From: Mesorhizobium sp. M4B.F.Ca.ET.203.01.1.1
Lineage (GTDB): Bacteria; Pseudomonadota; Alphaproteobacteria; Rhizobiales; Rhizobiaceae
Direction: 5' to 3'
DNA: 64,000 bases
Assembly (NCBI RefSeq): GCF_004791025.1
Contig: NZ_SRUO01000007.1
Location: 228,314-292,313 of the forward strand
The position numbers and the translations under genes were made by a program. The stretch's first letter is position 1, and every line of letters starts with the position of its first letter. This document shows, piece after piece, positions 34,162 through 44,247 of the stretch. The notes under the pieces are model-generated. The model saw only the letters and a program-made list of their open reading frames with translations, did no database searches and was not told the DNA's origin.

Positions 34162-35469
34162 TCAGCCCCCGGTTCCCGTTCCGGCCTTCGCCGAAGCAAA
34201 CAGCGCGACGGCATTGGTTATGCTCTGCGCAGCCTTGCCGCGCCAGTCGGCGCTGAGCAGTTGCGCTTCGTCCTTGGCGTTTGACAGATAGCCCAGCTCG
34301 ACCAGCACCGAAGGCACGTCCGGCGCCTTCAGCACCTTGAACCCGGCGGAGCGCTGCGGGTTGTTGATAAGGCCGACGCTGGTCGAAAGCTGCCCGACCA
34401 GGGTGTGGGCGAAGCTCATCGAGAAGCCGTGCGTCTCGCGGCGGATCAGGTCGATCAGGATATCGGTCACTTCCTTGTTTTCGTCCTTGATCTCCATGCC
34501 GGCGAACTGATCCGAGAGGTTTTCGCGATCGGCAAGCGCCTGTGCCTCGGGATCGGAAGCCTTGTCTGAAACGGTATAGACGGTCGCGCCGCGAATGCCC
34601 TTGACGCTGATCGTGTCGGCATGGATCGAGATCAGGAGGTCGGCTTCATGCTGGCGGGCGATGCGCACGCGGTCGTCCAGCCGCAGGAACTCGTCCTTCT
34701 CGCGGGTCATGAACACATCGTACTTGCCGACCGCGACGAGCTTGTCGCGCAATTCGGTGGCAAAGGCGAGCGTGACGTTCTTCTCGATGGTGCCGTTGAG
34801 CCCCTCGGCACCGCCGTCGACGCCGCCATGACCGGGGTCGATGACGACGGTGAAGCGATGGCCGGGATTGGAGATCGGTCCGGTTCCGACCCTGCCGCCC
34901 TTGTCGGTCGACACTGTCGAGCCGGTGGTCAACGCCTGGTTGGCGAGGGCGGCATCGAATTCGCGCGCCGAGGCCGCCGACATGTCGATGGCGATGCGAT
35001 AGCCGCTGCCGTTGTCGTTCTTGAGCACGTCGAGCTTGTCGACCGAAAACGGCCCCTTGCCGGTGAGGATCAGCCGCGATCCCTCGCCCTGATCGCCGTA
35101 GCGGACTGCCCGGACAAGGCCCCGCGCCTTCACATCCTTCGCGCCAATGGCGAATCTGGTGCGCGGCAGGTCGACGACGAGGCGACTGGGACCGCGCAGC
35201 AGGAACCATTTGACGTCTGGCTCGCGGTCGAAAGTCATGACGATGCGCATCTTGGTGGCATCACCCGCCATCTTGAAGCCGGTGGCGCCAAGCGGCGCGT
35301 CGGCGGCGCGGGAAACGCCCGAAAACACCAGGAAAGCCGCCATCAGCACAAGCACGCAGGCGGCATGCAGGATAGGCCAAGCGGCGCAACGACCCTTGTT
35401 TGCGGTGCCTGCCAGTCCCATCTCTTTCCAGTCGCTCCCGGTTTGGCGCCAGGCGCCGGGTCGTTTCAT
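34162..35469 (-). CDS. amiC: N-acetylmuramoyl-L-alanine amidase (AmiC-like)
   Basis: A zinc amidase that cuts peptide stems from peptidoglycan during cell separation. Of about 435 residues, the first 60 hold a basic tail and a signal segment (ACVLVLMAAFLVFSGVSRA). An AMIN domain is at about 65-165 and an Amidase_3 domain from about 205. Zinc-ligand motifs are VIDPGHGGVDGG, the Glu in LAFATELRD, and SIHADT; the catalytic Glu is in LVELGYLSN. The start is uncertain: ATG 35469 (MKRPGAW) or 35421 (MGLAGTANK, preceded by GGAAAGAG). It is divergent from rne. Confidence 0.93.
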   Translation of the reverse strand: MKRPGAWRQTGSDWKEMGLAGTANKGRCAAWPILHAACVLVLMAAFLVFSGVSRAADAPLGATGFKMAGDATKMRIVMTFDREPDVKWFLLRGPSRLVVDLPRTRFAIGAKDVKARGLVRAVRYGDQGEGSRLILTGKGPFSVDKLDVLKNDNGSGYRIAIDMSAASAREFDAALANQALTTGSTVSTDKGGRVGTGPISNPGHRFTVVIDPGHGGVDGGAEGLNGTIEKNVTLAFATELRDKLVAVGKYDVFMTREKDEFLRLDDRVRIARQHEADLLISIHADTISVKGIRGATVYTVSDKASDPEAQALADRENLSDQFAGMEIKDENKEVTDILIDLIRRETHGFSMSFAHTLVGQLSTSVGLINNPQRSAGFKVLKAPDVPSVLVELGYLSNAKDEAQLLSADWRGKAAQSITNAVALFASAKAGTGTGG

Positions 35470-36073
35470 CGAAGTGCCGGTTAGGCCGCGAACTCGATTA
35501 ACGATTGGTATCCAGAGAAGGTTAACCAAGCCTTTTCACGCAAGGAACCGACGGCCGGGCTTCCCTAAGGGAACTCCTTTTTGCCGGCATCGGAAATCGG
35601 GGTTGCCTTCCCTGCCGCCAAATCATAAAAGCGATGGTGGATCACTGCAATCCTGGAACCGCTTCCTCCGCAGCTTCCTGCTACAGGTCAGATGAAAGGC
35701 GGCTCCTTTCGCTTCCAGCGAAAAGGCTTCAGGTGATCGCGACGAATTTCGCAGGCGTGCGCCCGTGGCGGGGGAATCGCCTGCGTGAGGAAAACGGCCG
35801 GGTTGTCCCGTGCCGGCTCTGTATGAGCAAACAAGCTGGTCCGGTTCGTCCGGGCTTTGGTTCAAAAGGTTCTGCTGGTGCCGATGGCTTCAAGCGCAAT
35901 CATGGAAAGGTCCGCAACGAACCGCGCCATTGTGGCTGCGGGCGGCACCGCCATGGCGCTCAAGCGGCGGCCGGCGGACGTTCAATTGTCCGGCACCCAT
36001 GTTTACCCAGGACCGAAGCAGCGGGCTTTGCCCCGCAGGCTGCGGCTGGCGGCTGCCGGGGGGAAACGAAATA
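35470..36073 (+). other. Long intergenic/leader region upstream of rne
   Basis: These 604 bases between amiC and rne contain no convincing gene. The upstream in-frame extension of rne has unnatural composition. They probably include promoters of both divergent genes and a long rne 5' leader. In E. coli the rne leader of about 360 nt is cleaved by RNase E for autoregulation; the same logic is plausible here. G/C-rich inverted segments occur near 36028-36062, just before the start codon. Confidence 0.55.
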
Positions 36074-39034
36074 ATGCCCAACAAGATGCTGATAGACGCC
36101 TCCCACCAGGAGGAAACACGCGTTGTCGTCATTCGCGGTAACCGTATTGAAGAATTCGACTTTGAATCACAGGACAAGAAGCAGCTCAAAGGAAACATCT
36201 ACCTCGCCCGCGTAACGCGCGTCGAACCGTCCCTGCAGGCAGCTTTTGTCGAATATGGCGGCAACCGTCACGGGTTCCTCGCCTTTAGCGAAATCCATCC
36301 CGACTACTACCAGATCCCGGTCGCCGACCGTCAGGCGCTGCTGCGCGCGGAAGCGCAGGAGGCCGAGGACGACGACGATGAGGACGGTGACGGCGAGGAG
36401 CACCAGGCCCGCGATCGCGGCCGGCGCGGCCGCCGGCGCGGCGGCAAGAACCGCGATCGCGGCGAGCACAAGCGCGAGGCGAGCGCCGCTGGTTCGGACG
36501 AGAACGGCGAAAGCAGCGAGGCGGCAGGCAGCGAGGACGCCTCAGTTGCTGGCGAAGGCGGCGAAGACGTCGTCGAGGCGGTCGCCGAGACCATCGAAGT
36601 CAGCACTGAGGCCGAGACAGAGCAAGGCGGCCAGGACGAAGGCGCTGCCGGGCATGGCGATGAGGCCGCTTCTGACGACACCGGCGAATCTTTGGAGGGC
36701 GGCCCCACCTCGATCGCCGCCAGCGTCGACGCCGATGTGATTTCCGAGGCCGTTCCGCAACCCGAACAGAATGGCGAAGCGCCTTCGAGCGACGACGACC
36801 GCGGCATGCTGGAAGAGGTGCAGTCCTCGCATCCCGACGACCACGAGATCGAATCGGTCGGCGCCGAGGATGCGCTGGAAGAAGTCCGCAACCGCCGCAA
36901 GCCGGTGCGCCGCCAGTACAAGATCCAGGAAGTGATCAAGCGCCGTCAGATCCTTCTGGTGCAGGTGGTCAAGGAAGAGCGCGGCAACAAGGGCGCCGCG
37001 CTCACCACGTATCTGTCGCTGGCCGGCCGCTATTCGGTGCTGATGCCGAACACGGCGCGCGGCGGCGGCATTTCGCGCAAGATCACCAACGCCCAGGATC
37101 GCAAGCGGCTGAAGGAGGTCGTGGCCGATCTCGAAGTGCCGCAGGGCATGGGCGTTATCCTGCGCACCGCCGGCGAGAGCCGCACCAAGGCCGAGATCAA
37201 GCGCGACTACGAGTATCTGATGCGGCTTTGGGAAAATGTCCGCAACCTGACGCTCCAGTCGACGGCCCCTGCCCTGGTCTATGAGGAAGGCAGCCTGATC
37301 AAGCGCTCGGTGCGCGACCTCTACAACAAGGACATCGACGAGATCCTGGTCTCCGGCGAGGACGGTTATCGCGAGGCCAAGGACTTCATGCGCATGCTGA
37401 TGCCGAGCCACGCCAAGGTGGTTCAGCCCTATCGCGACACGACACCGATCTTCGTGCGCAACGGCATCGAGGCGCAGCTCGATCGCATGCTGCAGCCGCA
37501 GGTGACGCTGAAGAGCGGCGGCTACATCATCATCAACCAGACCGAGGCGCTGGTCTCCATCGACGTCAATTCGGGCCGCTCCACCAAGGAGCACTCGATC
37601 GAGGACACCGCGCTCCACACCAATCTGGAAGCGGCCGAGGAAGTCGCCCGGCAACTCAGGCTGCGCGACCTTGCCGGCCTGATCGTCATCGACTTCATCG
37701 ACATGGAGGAGAACCGCAACAACCGCTCCGTCGAGAAGCGGCTGAAGGATCACCTCAAGAACGACCGCGCCCGCATCCAGGTCGGCCGCATCTCGCATTT
37801 CGGCCTGATGGAGATGTCGCGCCAGCGCATCCGCGCCAGCGTGCTGGAATCGACCATGAAGCCCTGCCCGCATTGCGGTGGCACCGGCCATGTGCGTTCC
37901 GACTCCTCGGTGGCGCTGATGGTGGTCAGGGCGATCGAGGAATTCCTGCTCAAGGATTCGCGCAGCCACATCACGGTGCGCACGCCGTCCGCGACCGCGC
38001 TCTACGTGCTCAACCACAAGCGCGGCACGCTGGTGGAGCTCGAAAGCCGCTTCGGCCTGACCATCACCATCGAGGCCGACGATACGGTCGGCGCGCAGCA
38101 CTATGCGATCTTCCGCGGCGCGATCGCCGAAAAGCCGGAGGGCTTCGTCGAAGCGCGCAGCCTGCCGACCTATGTCGAGCCGGAGGAGCCCGAGGACGAG
38201 ATCGTCATCGAGGACGAAGACGAGGCACCCGCCGCCCAGGCCGAACAGCCGCGCCATCCCCAGCAGCAGCAACCTCAGCCGAGGTCCGGCGAGGACGGCG
38301 AAGGCCGTGACCGCAAGCGCCGCAAGCGCCGCCGGCGGCGCGGCGGCAAGGATCGCGATCGCGAACACGGCGAACGGGAGCATGGCGCCCATGCGGACGC
38401 TGTTTCCGCTCCGGCTCCTGCCGATGGCGTTCCCGCCACTGCAAGCGACGAAGCGATCGAAGCGGGCGACGAGGCTCCGGTCGGCATTGCCGAGGCTGCC
38501 GAGGCAGCGGATGACGGTCACGGCAAGAAGCGCCGGCGCGGCAAGCGCGGCGGCAAGCGCAATCGTCGCGAAGAGGGCGAAGGCGTTGACGCGGCTGCCG
38601 GCGAGGAAGCCGACGGCGTCGAGGCCGACGCGCCGGAAGCCGAGGCTGTCGCGGCCGAACCGGTGGCAGCCGCGCCCGTCGAGGAGCCGGCCGTGCCTGC
38701 TCCCGCCAATGACGACGCGCCAAGCACCGAGAAGCCAAAGAAGCCAAAGCGTGCATCGAGATCGAAGAAGGCCGTGGAGGCAGTTGCCGCCGAGACGGTG
38801 GCAGAGGTCGTGACGGAAGCCCCGGTCAAGGACCCGGCACCGGTCGAGCCGGCGCCAGCCGCCACCGCTCCGGCTGCGTCCGAGGAAGAAGCATCGGTCC
38901 GCTCGAACCGGCGCAAGCCGGCGGCGGTGGATGCTCCCGTCGTGCCGGTGATCTCGTCAAGCGTCAGCGACGAGGCCAAGGCCGAGGACAAGCCGAAGCG
39001 CGCCGGCTGGTGGCAGCGCAAGGGCTTCTTCTAA
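36074..39034 (+). CDS. rne: Ribonuclease E with alphaproteobacterial S1 insertion
   Basis: The endoribonuclease that scaffolds the degradosome, 986 residues from MPNKMLIDASHQEE. The S1 domain is split by an insertion of roughly 190 acidic and Arg-rich residues (about 92-280). The catalytic core follows, with metal-binding Asp in IDVNSGRS and VIDFIDMEENRN and the zinc link CPHCGGTGHV. From about residue 700 a disordered tail has RKRRKRRRRRGGK-type RNA-binding patches and Ala/Glu/Pro-rich spacers, ending GWWQRKGFF. A strong terminator follows. Confidence 0.96.
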   Translation: MPNKMLIDASHQEETRVVVIRGNRIEEFDFESQDKKQLKGNIYLARVTRVEPSLQAAFVEYGGNRHGFLAFSEIHPDYYQIPVADRQALLRAEAQEAEDDDDEDGDGEEHQARDRGRRGRRRGGKNRDRGEHKREASAAGSDENGESSEAAGSEDASVAGEGGEDVVEAVAETIEVSTEAETEQGGQDEGAAGHGDEAASDDTGESLEGGPTSIAASVDADVISEAVPQPEQNGEAPSSDDDRGMLEEVQSSHPDDHEIESVGAEDALEEVRNRRKPVRRQYKIQEVIKRRQILLVQVVKEERGNKGAALTTYLSLAGRYSVLMPNTARGGGISRKITNAQDRKRLKEVVADLEVPQGMGVILRTAGESRTKAEIKRDYEYLMRLWENVRNLTLQSTAPALVYEEGSLIKRSVRDLYNKDIDEILVSGEDGYREAKDFMRMLMPSHAKVVQPYRDTTPIFVRNGIEAQLDRMLQPQVTLKSGGYIIINQTEALVSIDVNSGRSTKEHSIEDTALHTNLEAAEEVARQLRLRDLAGLIVIDFIDMEENRNNRSVEKRLKDHLKNDRARIQVGRISHFGLMEMSRQRIRASVLESTMKPCPHCGGTGHVRSDSSVALMVVRAIEEFLLKDSRSHITVRTPSATALYVLNHKRGTLVELESRFGLTITIEADDTVGAQHYAIFRGAIAEKPEGFVEARSLPTYVEPEEPEDEIVIEDEDEAPAAQAEQPRHPQQQQPQPRSGEDGEGRDRKRRKRRRRRGGKDRDREHGEREHGAHADAVSAPAPADGVPATASDEAIEAGDEAPVGIAEAAEAADDGHGKKRRRGKRGGKRNRREEGEGVDAAAGEEADGVEADAPEAEAVAAEPVAAAPVEEPAVPAPANDDAPSTEKPKKPKRASRSKKAVEAVAAETVAEVVTEAPVKDPAPVEPAPAATAPAASEEEASVRSNRRKPAAVDAPVVPVISSSVSDEAKAEDKPKRAGWWQRKGFF

Positions 39035-39068
39035 GCTTTTCAGTTGCTTGGACTGACTTTCTGACAAG

Positions 39069-39100
39069 AAAATCCCGCGTCGTGCACGACGCGGGATTTT
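39069..39100. terminator. Bidirectional intrinsic terminator
   Basis: A perfect 32-bp palindrome with arms AAAATCCCGCGTCGTG and CACGACGCGGGATTTT, with T-runs on both strands. It lies between convergent rne and glsA. Confidence 0.92.
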
Positions 39101-39143
39101 TGTTTGGGCGCCAGGATCTTCTGGGCGCTAGGATCCGTCGGCG

Positions 39144-40073
39144 CTAAGGCGCGAAGATTGACCAGTTCATCATCCTCGCCAGCTTCTCCAGCGCGATCGA
39201 GCCCAGCTTGGAATTGCCGTTGGCATTGAGGCCCGGCGACCAGACGGCGAGCGATGCGACGCCCGGCACGATCCCCAATATGCCGCCGCCGACGCCGCTC
39301 TTGCCGGGGATGCCGACGCGAAAGGCGAAATCGCCGGAGCCGTCATAGTGGCCGCAGGTCAGCATCATCGCGCCGATGCGGCGCGCCCGCTCGGCCGACA
39401 CCACCGAATGTCCGGTTGCCGGGTTCTTGCCGCCATTGGCCAGGAAGCGACCGGCCATCGCCAGTTGCCGGCAGCTCATGGCAATGGCGCAGTGATGGAA
39501 ATAGACGCCCAGCGCCAGTTCCGGCGCATGGTGGAGATTGCCGAAGGATTTCATGTAGTTGGCAAGCGCGAAGTTGCGGTAGCCGGTGGCGCGTTCGGAG
39601 GCCGCGACCTCGCGGTCGATGATGATCGTCTCGTCGTCGGCCAGGAACTGGATGAAGCGCAGGATTTCGCCGATCGCCTCGCGCGGCTGGTGGCCGGCCA
39701 GCAATATGTCCGAGACGACGATGGCGCCGGCATTGATGAACGGATTGCGCGGAATGCCGTTCTCATGCTCGAGCTGAACGATCGAGTTGAACGGATTGCC
39801 CGACGGCTCACGTCCGACACGCTGCCACAGCGCATCGCCGACATTGCCGAGCGCCAGCGTCAGCGTGAACACCTTGGAAATACTCTGGATGGAGAAGGCT
39901 TCTTCGGCGTCGCCGGCAAGCAGCACGCGGCCGTCATTGGTGGCCGCCGCGATGCCGAACTTCCTCGGGTCGACCTTGCCAAGCTGCGGGATGTAGGTGG
40001 CGACGTCGCCACGGTCAGTGCGCTCGGCCATTTCGGCGGCGACTTCGGCGAGCGCCTGTTCGAGTTCCGGCAT
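39144..40073 (-). CDS. glsA: Glutaminase
   Basis: A 309-residue serine-dependent beta-lactamase-fold glutaminase converting glutamine to glutamate and ammonia. The nucleophile motif SxxK is SISKVF at about residues 66-71. Other family signatures are NPFINAGAI, the [11 protein letters not shown] segment and [14 protein letters not shown]. It starts 10 bases after the aminotransferase stop on the same strand, so the two are probably cotranscribed, giving a small amino-acid nitrogen unit. Confidence 0.94.
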   Translation of the reverse strand: MPELEQALAEVAAEMAERTDRGDVATYIPQLGKVDPRKFGIAAATNDGRVLLAGDAEEAFSIQSISKVFTLTLALGNVGDALWQRVGREPSGNPFNSIVQLEHENGIPRNPFINAGAIVVSDILLAGHQPREAIGEILRFIQFLADDETIIIDREVAASERATGYRNFALANYMKSFGNLHHAPELALGVYFHHCAIAMSCRQLAMAGRFLANGGKNPATGHSVVSAERARRIGAMMLTCGHYDGSGDFAFRVGIPGKSGVGGGILGIVPGVASLAVWSPGLNANGNSKLGSIALEKLARMMNWSIFAP

Positions 40074-40083
40074 GACGTCCCCG

Positions 40084-41232
40084 CTATTTCAGCCAGCGCT
40101 CGATGCGCGCCATCGCCTCGACCATGTCGTCGTGGCTGCCGGCGTAGGAAAGGCGCATTGTGCGATGGCCTTGAAGCGGATCGAAGTCGCGGCCGGGCGT
40201 TGCCGCCACATGCGCCTCGGCAAGCATGCGACGCGCGAAGGCCATGCTGTCATTGGTGTGCCTTGTGACGTCGCAGAAGGCGTAGAAGGCGCCGTCCATC
40301 GGTGCGGCAAGCGCGAAGCCCAGTTCCGGCAGGCGCTTCATCAACAGCTCGCGGTTCCAGGCGTAGCGTGCCTTCACCGCTTCCAGCTCCTGTGTCGCCT
40401 TGAACGCCTCGATCGCGGCGATCTGCGACAGTTCCGGCGGCGATATATAGAGGCTCTGGGCGACGCGCTCGACCGGGCGCACCAGCGCTTCCGGCAGCAC
40501 CATCCAGCCGATGCGCCAGCCGGTCATGCAATAGTATTTCGAGAAGGAATTGATCACCGTCACGCCCGAACCGTAGGCGAGCGCCGTCGTGTCCGGCGCG
40601 GCATAGGCGAGCCGGTGATAGATCTCGTCGGAAATAACGGCGATGCCGAGTTCTTCCGCCGTCGAAACCAGCGCGGCGAGCTCGTCGGCCGGGATTACGG
40701 CGCCGGTCGGATTGGCCGGACTGGCGAACAGCACCCCCTTCAGCGCCCTTTCGCGGTGCGCGGTTCTCAGATGCTCGGCATGAAGATAGGCATCGCCGCC
40801 AAGCTCGACCTCGACGATCTCGATGCCCAGCGCGGCCATGATGTTGCGATAGGCCGGATAGCCGGGCGCGGCGATGGCGACGCGGTCGCCCGGGTCGAAC
40901 ATCGCCAGGAAAGCCAGGTTGAAGGCCGCGGACGACCCTGTGGTGACCGCGATTCGGCTGGCCGGGACATCGAGGCCGTAATGTTCGCCATAATGCCCGG
41001 CGATCGCCTGGCGCAGGTCCGCCAGGCCCAGCGCATCGGTGTAGCCGATACGGCCGACCTTCAAGGCCGCGGCGGCGGCCTGCCGCACACCTGAAGGTGC
41101 CGGGTCAGACGGCTGGCCGACCGCCATCGAAACCACCGGCACGCCGGTCGCCTTCAGCCGGTTGGCCTCGGCCAGGATGTCCATGGCGTGGAACGGCTCG
41201 ACCTCGCCACGGCGCGAAAGCGAAACAACCAT
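40084..41232 (-). CDS. Pyridoxal-phosphate aminotransferase, class I/II
   Basis: A 382-residue fold-type I aminotransferase. PLP-site features: [12 protein letters not shown] in the N-terminal domain, [20 protein letters not shown], the Schiff-base Lys in [16 protein letters not shown], and the C-terminal Arg in MRLSYAGS. The donor is undetermined; the group includes aspartate and other aminotransferases. I start at ATG 41232 ([17 protein letters not shown]); upstream residues look artificial. It is divergent from the M48 protease and upstream of glsA. Confidence 0.9.
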   Translation of the reverse strand: MVVSLSRRGEVEPFHAMDILAEANRLKATGVPVVSMAVGQPSDPAPSGVRQAAAAALKVGRIGYTDALGLADLRQAIAGHYGEHYGLDVPASRIAVTTGSSAAFNLAFLAMFDPGDRVAIAAPGYPAYRNIMAALGIEIVEVELGGDAYLHAEHLRTAHRERALKGVLFASPANPTGAVIPADELAALVSTAEELGIAVISDEIYHRLAYAAPDTTALAYGSGVTVINSFSKYYCMTGWRIGWMVLPEALVRPVERVAQSLYISPPELSQIAAIEAFKATQELEAVKARYAWNRELLMKRLPELGFALAAPMDGAFYAFCDVTRHTNDSMAFARRMLAEAHVAATPGRDFDPLQGHRTMRLSYAGSHDDMVEAMARIERWLK

Positions 41233-41366
41233 TTTCAAATCCAACACGCCAGGATCCGCCCTGGCCGCGCCGCACAAATGCCCGATTGATGTGGGGATCA
41301 CAAGCGCAGGAAGTTTTCGGTGCCGACTTTTCATCCTTCGCCCGCTCGTCTACCAGTGGACCTGTC

Positions 41367-42776
41367 ATGTTGAGCCGACCCAGATCGACCACTGCCAGAT
41401 CGACCATTGCAGGAACCGCGCGCGGCTTCGTCTCGCTTTTGCTTGCCGCCGCCGTCGCGATCTCCGGCTCGGTCAGCGCGTTTGCGCAAAACGTGCCTAT
41501 CGTGCGCGACGCCGAGATCGAGGCGCTGGTTCGCGACTACGCGCGGCCGATCTTCAAGGCGGCGGGCCTTGCCAATGACGGCATCGACATCGTGCTGGTC
41601 AACGATCCGAGCTTCAATGCCTTCGTTACCGGGCGCCGCATGTTCATCAACACCGGCGCGCTGATGACGGCGGAAACGCCCAACGAGATCATCGGCGTCA
41701 TGGCCCATGAAGCCGGCCATATCGCCGGCGGCCACCAGCAGAAGCTGCGCGACCAGCTGGAGCGCGCCAAGACGATGGCGATCATCGCCACGCTGCTCGG
41801 CGCCGGCGCCATCGTGGCCGGCGCCACCACCAACAGCCGGGGCCTCGCCGGCGCCGGCATGGGTGTCGCGGCGGGTGGCGGCGAGATGGCGCAGCGCAGC
41901 ATCCTCGCCTATCAGCGCACCGAGGAGACGACCGCCGACCGCTCGGCGATCACCTATCTCAACGCCACCGGCCAGTCCGGCATGGGCATGTTGAAGACCT
42001 TCTCCCGCTTCCAGAGCGCCTTGTCGCTGTCCGGCACCCAGGTCGATCCTTACCGCATCAGCCATCCGATGCCGCAGGAGCGCATCGCCAACCTCGAAAC
42101 GCTGGTCAAGCAAAGCCCCTACGTCAACAAGCTCGATCCGCCGGCGCTGCAGCAGCGGCATGACATGATGCGCATCAAGATCGCCGTCTACATGCAGGGA
42201 CAGGCGGCCGCCTCGCGTCTGATGCGCAAGAACCCGGGCAGCCTTGCCTCGCGTTATGGCGATGCGCAGATCGCCTATTTGTACGGCAACCTCAATGCCG
42301 CGCTCGCCAAGACCGCCGCCTTGATCAAGGAACAGCCGAAGAACCCTTACTTCCAGGAGTTGCGCGGCGACATACTGATGAAGGCGAACAAGCCGAAGGA
42401 CGCCGCTGACGCCTACGCCAAGGCGGTCAGCCTCGATCCGGCGAAATCGGGACTGCTGCCGGTCTCGCTTGGCCAGGCATTGATGGCGATCGGCACCCCG
42501 GAATCGCTCAAGAAGGCGGCCGCGCAGATCAGCAACGGTCTCGGACGCGACAAGGAAAATGCCGCCGGCTACCGTTACCTGGCGCAGGCCTATGGTGAGC
42601 TCGGCGAGATTCCGGCGGCCGATCTCGCCACCGCCGAAGGCCATTTCTATTCCGGCGACTACAGGAACGCCAAGATCTTCGCCATGCGCGCGCAGCAGAA
42701 GATGAAGCGTGGCGAGCCGGGCTGGCTTCGCGCCCAGGATATCATAAACTACGCGCCTTCGGGCAAAACCAAGTGA
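41367..42776 (+). CDS. Periplasmic M48 metalloprotease with TPR tail (BepA-like)
   Basis: A 469-residue protein with a signal peptide to about residue 40 (VSAFAQN). An M48 peptidase domain with the zinc motif MAHEAGHIAGGH is at about 113-124, and the third ligand Glu is in RTEETTADRSAI. A C-terminal set of TPR-like repeats runs from about 290. BepA relatives act as chaperone-proteases in outer-membrane protein assembly and LptD maturation. It is followed by a DsbA-family gene on the same strand, consistent with an envelope quality-control pair. Confidence 0.92.
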   Translation: MLSRPRSTTARSTIAGTARGFVSLLLAAAVAISGSVSAFAQNVPIVRDAEIEALVRDYARPIFKAAGLANDGIDIVLVNDPSFNAFVTGRRMFINTGALMTAETPNEIIGVMAHEAGHIAGGHQQKLRDQLERAKTMAIIATLLGAGAIVAGATTNSRGLAGAGMGVAAGGGEMAQRSILAYQRTEETTADRSAITYLNATGQSGMGMLKTFSRFQSALSLSGTQVDPYRISHPMPQERIANLETLVKQSPYVNKLDPPALQQRHDMMRIKIAVYMQGQAAASRLMRKNPGSLASRYGDAQIAYLYGNLNAALAKTAALIKEQPKNPYFQELRGDILMKANKPKDAADAYAKAVSLDPAKSGLLPVSLGQALMAIGTPESLKKAAAQISNGLGRDKENAAGYRYLAQAYGELGEIPAADLATAEGHFYSGDYRNAKIFAMRAQQKMKRGEPGWLRAQDIINYAPSGKTK

Positions 42777-42837
42777 ACCTTCCGGCCGCGCCAGGCGACT
42801 GAAGCGACCGCAACAGGCAAAAAAGGGATCGAGGATC

Positions 42838-43641
42838 ATGAACAAGGCAATCCTGCTTGGCACGACGGGGGCGGTGGCGGCCCTCGCCATGCTGGCGGTC
42901 GGCTTCGCCGCCGGAAATCCGCAGGTGGCAAAGGCCGATACGGCGCAAGTCGCCGAGGCCGCGTCCCCGGACACCAAAATCGACCGCAAGGAAGTGGAAG
43001 GCATTATCCGCGACTATCTGCTGAAGAACCCGGAAGTGCTGCTCGAGGTCCAGGACGCGCTCGAGGCCAAGCAGAAGGAAGAGCAGCGCATTGCCGCCCT
43101 CGGCGTCATCAAGAACGCCAAGGACGAGATCTTCAACTCCACCTTCGACGGCATCGTCGGCAACCCGAACGGCAAGGTCACCATCGTCGAGTTCTACGAT
43201 TACAATTGCGGCTTCTGCAAACGCGCCATCGAGGACATGCAGGCGCTGACCAAGGCCGACCCTGACCTGCGCTTCGTGCTCAAGGAATTCCCGATCCTCA
43301 GCCCGGATTCGCAGAAGGCCAGCGTCGTCTCCATGGCCTTCCACCTGATGATGCCGGAGAAGTATGGCGCTTTCCACACCGCGCTGCTCGGCGGCCAGGG
43401 CCGCGCCACCGAGTCGATCGCCATCAAGACCGCGGTCTCGCTTGGCGCCGACGAGGCCAAGCTGCGCGAGAAAATGAAGGATCCCAGCATCAACGAGGCG
43501 CTGGCCCGCACCTATGATCTTGCCACCAAGCTGTCGATCACCGGCACCCCCTCCTATGTGGTCGGCAACGAGGTGGTGTTCGGCGCCCTCGGAAAGAACG
43601 TCCTGACCGAAAAGATCGAGGCGGCGAAGGCCGCGCTCTGA
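42838..43641 (+). CDS. DsbA-family periplasmic thiol oxidoreductase (Com1-like)
   Basis: A 267-residue exported thioredoxin-fold protein. A signal/anchor lies at about 6-27, an N-terminal helical Scs-like segment at about 45-90, and the DsbA domain from about 105. The redox motif CGFC is at residues 124-127 in DYNCGFCK; the cis-Pro loop is TGTPSYV. It probably makes or isomerises disulfides in envelope proteins. It is encoded 61 bp downstream of the M48 protease, so one substrate group may be shared. Confidence 0.93.
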   Translation: MNKAILLGTTGAVAALAMLAVGFAAGNPQVAKADTAQVAEAASPDTKIDRKEVEGIIRDYLLKNPEVLLEVQDALEAKQKEEQRIAALGVIKNAKDEIFNSTFDGIVGNPNGKVTIVEFYDYNCGFCKRAIEDMQALTKADPDLRFVLKEFPILSPDSQKASVVSMAFHLMMPEKYGAFHTALLGGQGRATESIAIKTAVSLGADEAKLREKMKDPSINEALARTYDLATKLSITGTPSYVVGNEVVFGALGKNVLTEKIEAAKAAL

Positions 43642-43786
43642 CCCCAGTCGGGCCCTTGCGGCAGGCGGTTTTCCGCCTGTTGTGGACAGCGAAAGAACGC
43701 ACTTGCGCTCTTTTCGCGGGCGTCTATGCCCATTATAGAGGCCCAGTGCGCCGGCTTGGGGCCGGCGCCGGGAAAGGTCGGCATTC

Positions 43787-44221
43787 TTGAAAACGGTTTT
43801 CGTCCTGAACGGTCCCAACCTGAACGCGCTCGGCAAGCGGGAGCCCGGCATCTATGGCGGCAAGACGCTTGCCGCCATCGCCGACGACTGCAAGAAGGCA
43901 GGCGCCGACCTTGGGCTGGAGATCGATTTCCGTCAGTCGAACCATGAGGGCGACCTCGTCGACTGGATCCACGAAGCCGGCGACAAGGCTGCTGGCATAG
44001 TCATCAATCCGGGCGCCTACAGCCACACCTCGATTGCCATTCACGACGCCATCCGCGCTGTCGCGCCGCTGCCCGTCGCCGAAGTCCATCTCTCCAACAT
44101 CCATGCGCGGGAACCGTTCCGCCACGTCTCCATGGTCGCGCCGGTCGCCGTCGGCATGATCTGCGGGTTCGGGCCGCTCGGCTACACGCTTGCGCTGCAG
44201 GCGCTGGCGGCACGCCTGTGA
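43787..44221 (+). CDS. aroQ: 3-dehydroquinate dehydratase, type II
   Basis: The shikimate-pathway enzyme that dehydrates 3-dehydroquinate. The 144-residue length is typical of the dodecameric type II form. Catalytic features are [18 protein letters not shown] with the active Tyr, NPGAYSHTS, and [15 protein letters not shown] with the catalytic His. Translation appears to start at TTG 43787, because [11 protein letters not shown] is the conserved beginning and GGAAAGG lies nine bases before it. It leads directly into accB and accC. Confidence 0.95.
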   Translation: MKTVFVLNGPNLNALGKREPGIYGGKTLAAIADDCKKAGADLGLEIDFRQSNHEGDLVDWIHEAGDKAAGIVINPGAYSHTSIAIHDAIRAVAPLPVAEVHLSNIHAREPFRHVSMVAPVAVGMICGFGPLGYTLALQALAARL

Positions 44222-44247
44222 CCGGCCAACAAACAGAAGGCTCGAAA

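Noticed and set aside
32253..34256. 667-codon open frame antisense to mrcA
   Set aside because: Shadow of a high-G+C gene; the encoded sequence is His/Arg/Asp-rich noise with no family resemblance, while mrcA has all class A PBP motifs.
36542..38521. 659-codon open frame antisense to rne
   Set aside because: Its composition mirrors the high-G+C codon pattern of rne on the opposite strand; there are no recognisable domains and no plausible start signal.
43662..43679. Terminator after the DsbA-family gene
   Set aside because: CAGGCGG/CCGCCTG forms a stem but no T-run follows, so I did not list it.
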